This document shows, in pieces, positions 1 to 4,375 of a stretch of DNA of 5,121 nt. The translations under genes were made by a program, and so were the position numbers. Position 1 is the stretch's first letter; each line of letters begins with the position of its first letter. The DNA is from Minisyncoccota bacterium (GTDB lineage: Bacteria; Patescibacteriota; Minisyncoccia; Minisyncoccales; CG1-02-41-26). The DNA is taken from NCBI GenBank assembly GCA_028715435.1, contig JAQURU010000052.1:1-5121 (forward strand), read 5' to 3'. Below the pieces are notes generated by a model. That model ran no database searches, was not told the DNA's origin, and was given only the letters and a program-made list of their open reading frames with translations.

Positions 1-2
1 TA

Positions 3-38
3 AACCAAAACTCCCCCTGCCTTTTGGGCTGGGGAGTT
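3..38 (-). terminator. Probable terminator of the smpB-ssrA-infC-rpmI-rplT cluster
   Basis: Read on the minus strand, AACTCCCC (38-31) pairs perfectly with GGGGAGTT (16-9), an 8-bp stem. A short inner GCC/GGC pairing lies inside it, and the stem is followed by TTTTGGTTTA-type sequence. It begins about 20 nt after the rplT stop codon, where an intrinsic terminator is expected. The U tract is short and broken by GG, so termination may be partial. Confidence 0.6.
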
Positions 39-45
39 GACCTAT

Positions 46-77
46 CCTAGACCGGGTCTAGGGAGTTTTTATTTTTT
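46..77 (+). terminator. Plus-strand intrinsic terminator overlapping the 3' end of rplT
   Basis: CCTAGAC (46-52) and GTCTAGG (56-62) form a 7-bp hairpin with a 3-nt CGG loop. GAG and a strong T tract (66-70 and 72-77) follow on the plus strand. This would stop rightward transcription from a convergent gene beyond the left edge before it ran into rplT. The same hairpin on the minus strand encloses the rplT stop codon (58-60) but lacks a T tract there. An alternative plus-strand stem pairs AAAACTCCC (7-15) with GGGAGTTTT (61-69). Confidence 0.55.
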
Positions 78-408
78 CAACGATTTTGGCGAATATTTCG
101 GGTTGGTCTTTGGCCAACTGGGCTAAAACTTTTCTATCAAGTTCAATTTTATTTTTCTTTAAGCCAGCAATAAATTTACTGTAAGAAAGGCCCAAAGGCC
201 TAACAGCTGCGTTAAGGTTAATTTGCCATAAAGCTCTGCGGTTGGATTTATTTTTCTTTCTATCTCGATAGGCATAAGTCCAGGCCTTTTGCATGGCTTG
301 CTTGGCTAATTTGTATTTTGATTTTCGGCCCAAGCGAAAACCCTTAGTGTTTTCCAATAAGTGCCTTCTTCGTTTATGGGCAATTGTTCCTCGTTTTACT
401 CGTACCAT
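58..408 (-). CDS. rplT: 50S ribosomal protein L20
   Basis: This encodes L20, a 23S rRNA-binding protein needed for early assembly of the large subunit. The 116-residue product matches the family's usual length. It opens with MVRVKRGTIAHKRRR (family form MPRVKRG...) and carries the conserved core YAYRDRKKNKSNRR (about 45-58) followed by RALWQINLNAAVR and GLSYSKFIAGLKK (about 73-85). The N-terminal half is a long, very basic extension and the C-terminal half is the globular RNA-binding domain. The ATG start (406-408) is the only sensible one. It lies 11 nt after rpmI with only a weak A-rich AAGAAAA stretch as a possible ribosome-binding site. It is the last gene of the cluster. In E. coli and Bacillus L20 represses its own operon; I see no long leader here that could be an L20 operator. 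Confidence 0.97.
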   Translation of the reverse strand: MVRVKRGTIAHKRRRHLLENTKGFRLGRKSKYKLAKQAMQKAWTYAYRDRKKNKSNRRALWQINLNAAVRPLGLSYSKFIAGLKKNKIELDRKVLAQLAKDQPEIFAKIVEKIKTP

Positions 409-419
409 GTTAATTTTCT

Positions 420-611
420 TTATTTTACCTTAAGGCCGGACTTTTTGATTCTTTTAATAATCGAAGGGCTTAAGGCAATCCAGTTTCGCGTTTGGCGAAT
501 TTGTTTGCCAGTTTTTTTGGCGCGGTAATGGTTTTGTCCGCCGCTTTTCCTTAAAACCTTCCCGGTTTTGGTAATTTTAAATCTTTTTGTTAATGCTTTT
601 CTTGTTTTCAT
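420..611 (-). CDS. rpmI: 50S ribosomal protein L35
   Basis: This is a 63-residue, highly basic protein that fits bacterial L35, a small component of the large ribosomal subunit. It starts MKTRKALTKRFKITKTGKV, matching the family's KT...AAKRFK.TG.GK pattern. The middle is GGQNHYRAKKTGKQIRQTR, where the family usually has the HILTKKS.KRKR.LR block, and the tail is basic. Its place between infC and rplT is the conserved bacterial order and supports the call strongly. The gap to infC is 12 nt and the gap to rplT is 11 nt, so all three are surely on one transcript. The upstream sequence AACTAAGAAT has no proper Shine-Dalgarno motif. Confidence 0.95.
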   Translation of the reverse strand: MKTRKALTKRFKITKTGKVLRKSGGQNHYRAKKTGKQIRQTRNWIALSPSIIKRIKKSGLKVK

Positions 612-623
612 ATTCTTAGTTTT

Positions 624-1136
624 TTAAGCTCGAGCGATTATCATTGTTAGGCCCCTGGATTCCATTTTTAATTCCCTTTCAACCTTTATAGGGGTAGTTG
701 TTTTTAAAACCTCTAAAAATTTTAGTAATTTTTGCTTTGCAAAATCAATTAGGCCCTTCTCTCTTCCCCGTAAAACCATTTCAATCCTTACTTTGTACCC
801 GCTTTTTAAGAATTTTTCAACAGCCAGAGCTCTTGTTTCCATATCATGCTGTGAAATAGCAAAGCTGAGCCGTATGCCCTTTATTTCACCTGCTTTTTGG
901 CTCTTGCCCACCTTTTTTTCTTTTTTACCTTGCTGGTAAGAGAATTTTCCATAATCAGTAATTTTGCAAATTGGCGGATCAGTTTTTTCAGATATTTCTA
1001 TTAGATCAAGGCCTGCTTCTTTGGATTTTTGCAAGGCTTCTGGCAAGCTAAAAATTCCAAGCATTTTTCCTTCATTATCAATAAGCCTAACCTTTTCTGC
1101 TCTTATTTGATTGTTGATAAAAATTCTTTTTTGCAA
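624..1136 (-). CDS. infC: Translation initiation factor IF-3, non-AUG start
   Basis: IF3 binds the 30S subunit, prevents premature joining of 50S, and checks the start codon and initiator tRNA. The protein shows the IF3 N-domain (INNQIRAEKVRLID, then EAGLDLIEISEKTDPPICKITDYGKF, about 7-65), a Lys-rich linker (about 66-84), and the C-domain (GEIKGIRLSFAISQHD through SRGLTMIIARA, about 83-170). RGRE at 123-126 is typical. At 170 residues it is near normal length and ends without the Lys tail of E. coli IF3. No ATG exists upstream: going back from TTG (1134-1136), the frame reads ATT (1137-1139), AAT, CAA, CAC and on into the tmRNA gene, reaching a TGA at 1188-1190. The true start is therefore TTG or the adjoining ATT; ATT is the rare codon used by infC in E. 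coli. No Shine-Dalgarno motif is visible. Confidence 0.96.
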   Translation of the reverse strand: MQKRIFINNQIRAEKVRLIDNEGKMLGIFSLPEALQKSKEAGLDLIEISEKTDPPICKITDYGKFSYQQGKKEKKVGKSQKAGEIKGIRLSFAISQHDMETRALAVEKFLKSGYKVRIEMVLRGREKGLIDFAKQKLLKFLEVLKTTTPIKVERELKMESRGLTMIIARA

Positions 1137-1142
1137 AATATT

Positions 1143-1158
1143 TTGGTGGATTGGTGGA
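1143..1158. repeat. 8-bp tandem duplication at the tmRNA 3' end
   Basis: On the plus strand TTGGTGGA occurs twice in direct succession (1143-1150 and 1151-1158). On the tmRNA strand this reads TCCACCAA twice, so the mature 3' CCA is followed at once by a second copy of the acceptor-end sequence, and then by the infC start region. It could be a slippage duplication, or a relic of site-specific integration, since tmRNA 3' ends are common attachment sites. It is too short to decide between these. Confidence 0.7.
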
Positions 1159-1494
1159 GATGGAGAGATTGAACTCTCGTGTGGAAATCACTAATTTAAC
1201 AATTCTACAAGCTTAGCCGTTTTTAAATCTTGGGAAATGGAATATAAAAAGGCAAAACTTCCAAGACCCACAGCCCAAATCTTTCAGCAAAATGCCAGGG
1301 CATAGCTTTTTGCCAATCCTGATAATTTGGCACCTCGTCTATCTATCAGGAATCGATAGTTGAGATGGCTTTACGCTAAGGCGTAAGCAGGTTGTGCTTG
1401 ATAAGTTGCACTTAAAGTTTTCCAAAAGTTTTACGAGTTTTTGGAGCTCGGCTTGCTTATTAAACAGAAAATTTCCATCAAAGCTTTCATCCCC
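1152..1494 (-). ncRNA. ssrA: Transfer-messenger RNA (tmRNA), one-piece
   Basis: tmRNA is charged with alanine, enters stalled ribosomes with SmpB, and supplies a short reading frame that tags the incomplete protein for proteolysis. The 343-nt gene has a 7-bp acceptor stem, GGGGATG (1494-1488) with CATCTCC, then discriminator A and an encoded CCA ending at 1152. The T stem is GAGAG/CTCTC. Helix 2 is visible as TTTAATAA with TTGTTAAA (one G-U) and GCAAGC with GCTTGT. PK1 has CGAG (1450-1447) with CTCG (1437-1434), and TCCAAAA (1445-1439) with TTTTGGA (1427-1421). PK2 has TCCTGATA (1351-1344) with TATCAGGA (1324-1317), and TGCCAA (1332-1327) with TTGGCA (1316-1311). An outer stem suiting PK4 is TCTTGG (1266-1261) with CCAAGA (1233-1228); PK3 is not resolved. 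The T loop looks one base short. The order is linear, not the permuted two-piece form. Confidence 0.96.
1371..1409 (-). other. tmRNA tag-peptide reading frame (ATYQAQPAYALA-stop)
   Basis: Resume codon GCA (1409-1407) is preceded by TTTAAGT, close to the TAGTC context upstream of the E. coli resume codon. The frame reads 12 codons, ATYQAQPAYALA, then TAA (1373-1371). The last codons and the stop lie in a hairpin, TTACGC/GCGTAA with a four-base CTTA loop, which is the usual position of tmRNA helix 5. With the alanine carried by tmRNA, the added tag would be A-ATYQAQPAYALA. It ends in a single Ala after Leu, where most bacteria have LAA. The choice of resume codon is inferred; the C-terminal residues are set by the frame and stop. 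Confidence 0.85.
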
Positions 1495-1942
1495 GCTTGA
1501 TAGCCCTTTGTATTTCCCTTTGGGCCTCCCGGGTTTTTATTTTTTCCCGCTTGTCAATTTTGCGTTTGCCTTTGGCTAAGGCAAATTCAACTTTGATTTT
1601 ACCTTTGTGATTATACACTTTTAAGGGTACCATAGTCAACCCCTTTTGGTGCGATTTGCCAATTAATTCGTTTATTTCTGGTTTTCTCAAAAGAAGCTTC
1701 CTGGACCTTTGGGGGTTGTATTCTCCGTAAATATTATTGGGCTGGTAGGGGGGAACACTGGCATTTAGCAAAAAAATTTCATTGTCTTTTAAAATAACAA
1801 AAGAACCGTGCAAGCTCATTCGCTTGTTTTTAATTGATTTTACCTCTTGGCCAGTTAAAACAATTCCTGCTTGAAATTTTTCTAAAACCTCGTAATCAAA
1901 CAAGGCCTTTTTGTTTTCTGCTAATATATTATTTCCAGTCAT
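1487..1942 (-). CDS. smpB: SsrA-binding protein SmpB
   Basis: SmpB binds the tRNA-like domain of tmRNA and places its C-terminal tail in the empty mRNA channel of stalled ribosomes so that trans-translation can begin. The 151-residue product is a typical SmpB length. It starts MTGNNILAENKKALFDYEV and has the family signature GIVLTGQEVKSIKNKRMSLHGSFV (about 26-49). A central NPQRSRKLLLRK block (about 76-87) follows, and the C-terminal tail ALAKGKRKIDKRE...REAQREIQRAIK (121-149) matches the conserved GK..DKRE..K.R...RE..R..K pattern. The stop codon TGA (1489-1487) lies inside the first eight bases of ssrA, so gene and RNA overlap and must share a transcript. The ATG (1942-1940) fits the family start and has no Shine-Dalgarno motif in front of it. 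Confidence 0.97.
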   Translation of the reverse strand: MTGNNILAENKKALFDYEVLEKFQAGIVLTGQEVKSIKNKRMSLHGSFVILKDNEIFLLNASVPPYQPNNIYGEYNPQRSRKLLLRKPEINELIGKSHQKGLTMVPLKVYNHKGKIKVEFALAKGKRKIDKREKIKTREAQREIQRAIKRG

Positions 1943-1978
1943 TCTTTGATTTTAGCAGAAAATACGATAATATAAAGA
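1943..1978. promoter_or_regulatory. Divergent promoter spacer between smpB and argS
   Basis: Only 36 bp separate the two start codons, so promoters for both clusters must lie here or reach into the genes. On the minus strand TGCTAAAAT (1957-1949) is an extended -10 motif (TGN + TAAAAT). Its last base is 7 nt from the A of the smpB ATG, which would give a leaderless or nearly leaderless mRNA. On the plus strand GATAAT (1966-1971) is a fair -10 element, again about 7-8 nt before the argS ATG. No convincing -35 boxes are seen for either. The -10 matches are observed; promoter activity and leaderless starts are inference. Confidence 0.5.
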
Positions 1979-3631
1979 ATGCTGAGAGAAGAGATAGAAA
2001 ATTTGATTGAGAGAGCTATTCACAAGAAAGCGTTTGTAGAAAGGCCCGATGATTTTAATTATGGGGATTTTTCAACTAATGTGGCAATTAAAGAAAAGAT
2101 AGATCCCCAAGAAATAGCCGATAAGCTGAAAGAAAGCCCTTTGTTTGAAAAAGTAGAAGTTGTTAACGGGTTTATAAACTTTTTTTTAAAACCAGAGCAT
2201 TTCTTAGAGAATTTAAGCCAGGTTTTAAAGCAAAAAGAAGAATATGGTTCTTCTAATGTTGGTAAAGGCAAAACTATTGTTATTGATTATTCTGGTCCCA
2301 ATATTGCCAAGTCTTTTGGTATTGGCCATCTGCGCTCCACTATTATTGGCCAGGCCATTTATAATTTGTATAAGTTTTTGGGCTATAAATGCATTGGCGA
2401 TAACCACTTAGGGGACTGGGGCACTCAATTTGGAAAACTTATTTTCCAAATTGAATTAAAAATTAAAAATGAAAAATTAAAAATTCACGAGCTCACAATA
2501 GATGATTTAGAAAGACTATATGTGGAGTTTCACAAAGAGGCAGAGCAAAACCCAGTATTAAATGATGAAGCAAGAGCTTGGTTTAAAAAACTTGAAGATG
2601 GCGACAAAAAAGCCAAAGAAATTTGGCAGGCCTGCAAAGAGATTTCTTTAAAAGAGTTTGCTCGTATCTATAGCTTGCTTGGTGTGAAAATTGACAACAC
2701 TTTAGGCGAAAGTTTTTATGTTGATAAAATGCAGCCGATTTTTGAGGAAATGAAAGATAAGGACTTAACAAAACAAAGCGAAGGTGCTTGGGTGGTCGAA
2801 TTCCCAAATAACGAGCTTTCTTCTTTGGTGTTGATGAAATCTGACGGGGCCACTACATATTATTTGCGCGATTTAGCCACGATTAAATATCGTTTAAAAA
2901 AATGGAAACCTAATATTATTGTTTATGAAGTTGGAGTTGACCAATCGTTGTACTTTAAACAATTATTTAAAACAGTTGATTTGCTTGGCTGGGCAAAGGA
3001 TGTTCGATTTGAACATATTGTTCATGGGTTAATGCGCTCAAAAACCGGTAAGTTTTCAACCAGAAAAGGAGATACAATACATCTAGAAGATGTTTTAAAA
3101 GAAGCTATTAATAAAGCAAAAGAGCTTTCAGGCGAAAAAAATAAAGAGCTGGCTAAGCAGGTTGGTATTGGCGCGGTAAAGTATAATGACCTATCTCAAC
3201 ACCACAGTCGCGACATTGTTTTTGACTGGGATAAGATTTTAAATTTAAAAGGCAACTCTGGCCCATATTTGCAATACACATTTGCTCGCACCCAAAGCGT
3301 TTTGGAAAAAGCTGGCGGAAGCCCGACATCCGTTAAAATTAACAAAGTTGATTTTGAGGTGTTAGAAGAAATTGAGAAAATACTTTTAAAAAAGCTTTCG
3401 CACTTTAATGAAGCTATTGAGCAAGCCGCCATTACTTTTTCACCTAATCTTATCTGCAATTATGTTTTTGATTTAGCGCAAAGCTTTAACTTGTTTTACA
3501 ATGAAATCCAAATTTTAAAAGCAGACACTGAATTGCAAAAACAATTCCGTTTGGCTTTAACATTTGGCGTTGGGCAAGTAATTAAAAATAGTCTAACTAT
3601 TTTAGGCATTGAATCCCCCAACAAAATGTAA
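1979..3631 (+). CDS. argS: Arginyl-tRNA synthetase
   Basis: This is a class I synthetase that charges tRNA-Arg with arginine using ATP. The 550-residue protein is full length. It has an N-terminal tRNA D-loop-recognition domain (about 1-75, with FNYGDFSTNVA), then the catalytic Rossmann domain with SGPNIAKSFGIGHLRST (105-121) and GDNHLGDWGTQFGK (140-153). The second signature is KTGKFSTRKGD (355-365), and the DALR-type anticodon-binding domain (about 425-550) ends in LGIESPNKM. The ATP-site HIGH motif reads GIGH (114-117). The KMSK loop reads KFSTRKG (358-364), the degenerate form common in ArgRS. Residues 159-170, LKIKNEKLKIHE, are encoded by an AT-rich 7-bp tandem repeat in a variable linker. 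The ATG start matches the family N-terminus; only AAAGA, directly abutting the ATG, resembles a ribosome-binding site. It is the first gene of the rightward cluster. Confidence 0.97.
   Translation: MLREEIENLIERAIHKKAFVERPDDFNYGDFSTNVAIKEKIDPQEIADKLKESPLFEKVEVVNGFINFFLKPEHFLENLSQVLKQKEEYGSSNVGKGKTIVIDYSGPNIAKSFGIGHLRSTIIGQAIYNLYKFLGYKCIGDNHLGDWGTQFGKLIFQIELKIKNEKLKIHELTIDDLERLYVEFHKEAEQNPVLNDEARAWFKKLEDGDKKAKEIWQACKEISLKEFARIYSLLGVKIDNTLGESFYVDKMQPIFEEMKDKDLTKQSEGAWVVEFPNNELSSLVLMKSDGATTYYLRDLATIKYRLKKWKPNIIVYEVGVDQSLYFKQLFKTVDLLGWAKDVRFEHIVHGLMRSKTGKFSTRKGDTIHLEDVLKEAINKAKELSGEKNKELAKQVGIGAVKYNDLSQHHSRDIVFDWDKILNLKGNSGPYLQYTFARTQSVLEKAGGSPTSVKINKVDFEVLEEIEKILLKKLSHFNEAIEQAAITFSPNLICNYVFDLAQSFNLFYNEIQILKADTELQKQFRLALTFGVGQVIKNSLTILGIESPNKM
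2456..2483. repeat. 7-bp tandem repeat inside argS
   Basis: Four consecutive 7-mers run TTAAAAA, TTAAAAA, TGAAAAA, TTAAAAA, flanked by TTGAA and TTC. They lie within the argS coding frame and give the Lys/Ile/Leu-rich segment around LKIKNEKLKI. The unit is not a multiple of three, but the array as a whole leaves the reading frame intact. Confidence 0.8.
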
Positions 3632-3633
3632 GT

Positions 3634-3912
3634 ATGAGTTTTAAGGAAAAAGTTTTAATGATGGTTAGCGAGACTCCTAAAGGTGAAACTTTAACTTATA
3701 AACAAGTGGCTCAAATGGCTGGGAGCCCCAAAGCCTATCGGGCGGTTGGCAATATTTTGGCTAAAAATTTTAACCCTAAAATTCCCTGCCATCGCGTTAT
3801 TAAAAGCAATGGCCAGCCCGGCAATTACAACCGCGGCCAGGAAAATAAAATAAAAATCCTAAAGTATGAACGAGCTAACTTATTACCAAAATCAGGGCCG
3901 CTAAAAAGTTGA
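3634..3912 (+). CDS. MGMT-family protein: free-standing DNA alkyltransferase catalytic domain
   Basis: The 92-residue protein matches the C-terminal DNA-binding/catalytic domain of O6-alkylguanine-DNA alkyltransferase (Ogt/Ada-C/MGMT). It has the helix-turn-helix TYKQVAQMAGSPKAYRAVGNIL (21-42), with R36 at the arginine-finger position, and the active-site PCHRV at 51-55 with C52 as the predicted acceptor cysteine. VIKSNGQPGNYNRGQENKIKIL (55-76) follows as expected. The cysteine is present, so it is not an alkyltransferase-like (ATL) protein, which has Trp there. The N-terminal RNase H-like domain of full-length Ogt is absent. The complete start and the 2-nt gap to argS argue that it is naturally short and not truncated. 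Predicted role: direct repair of O6-alkylated guanine, or damage sensing. Activity without the N-domain is an inference. Confidence 0.9.
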   Translation: MSFKEKVLMMVSETPKGETLTYKQVAQMAGSPKAYRAVGNILAKNFNPKIPCHRVIKSNGQPGNYNRGQENKIKILKYERANLLPKSGPLKS

Positions 3913-3933
3913 GATTTCAATAGGTTAATTTTT

Positions 3934-4362
3934 ATGGCAGATTTCAGAGATCTATTAAAACAATTTAAAGGATTTGGCTTTCCTGAAGGGCAGTATGCTG
4001 TTTTTGGCTCGGGGCCTATGGTGGTGCGAGGTATAAAAGAGGGAGGAGATTTAGACATTATGGTAAAAGACGAATTGTTTGCAGAATTAACTAAAAATTA
4101 TCCCATCATTAAAAAACAAGATGTGGATTATATAAAAATAGCAGACGATATTGAAATATGCTCTGCAAAGGATTCTGGTTTTGATCAGCCGGACATGGTA
4201 ATAGAAAGAGCAGAGATAATTGATGATGTTAAATTTGTCTTATTAAGCGACACTGTTTCTTGGAAAAAGAGAATTGGTCGGCCTAAGGATTTCGAGCACA
4301 TTGCTTTAATTAAAAAATACTTAGAAAATAAAAATGATATGGAAAATCCGTTTGTAAAATGA
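3934..4362 (+). CDS. Nucleotidyltransferase-fold protein of unknown function
   Basis: This is a 142-residue protein that I do not recognise as any named enzyme. It carries the marks of a minimal nucleotidyltransferase (pol beta-like) fold: FGSGPMVVRGI (24-34, the GS segment), then GGDLDIMV (37-44) with D39 and D41 as the metal-binding DxD pair, and a likely third acidic strand at IADDIEICS (69-77). A C-terminal RPKDFEHIALIKKYL (116-130) resembles the R.KD..DI..L segment seen in AbiEii/DUF6036-type nucleotidyltransferase-like proteins. No signal peptide or membrane segment is visible. It lies 21 nt after the MGMT gene and 13 nt before ileS, so it is probably cotranscribed with them. No obvious HEPN or AbiEi-like partner lies beside it, so a toxin-antitoxin role has no support here. 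Its target (nucleotide, RNA or protein) cannot be stated. It ends in tandem stops, TGA TAA. Confidence 0.75.
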   Translation: MADFRDLLKQFKGFGFPEGQYAVFGSGPMVVRGIKEGGDLDIMVKDELFAELTKNYPIIKKQDVDYIKIADDIEICSAKDSGFDQPDMVIERAEIIDDVKFVLLSDTVSWKKRIGRPKDFEHIALIKKYLENKNDMENPFVK

Positions 4363-4375
4363 TAAGTTAAATGTT

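Noticed and set aside
1152..1183. T arm and CCA end resembling a free-standing tRNA gene
   Set aside because: The 5' acceptor strand is about 340 nt away and the intervening sequence holds tmRNA pseudoknots and a tag frame.
1552..1557. Perfect TTGACA on the minus strand within smpB, a possible -35 box for ssrA
   Set aside because: No -10-like hexamer lies 16-18 bp downstream, and the hexamer falls in the conserved KIDKRE codons of SmpB, which explain it.
1394..1579. Plus-strand open frame of 61 codons across the ssrA/smpB junction
   Set aside because: It lies antisense to the tmRNA 5' part and the smpB 3' end, and has no family resemblance.
3825..4058. Minus-strand open frame of 77 codons spanning the MGMT-nucleotidyltransferase junction
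   Set aside because: It is a shadow of two well-supported plus-strand genes, with no domain signature of its own.
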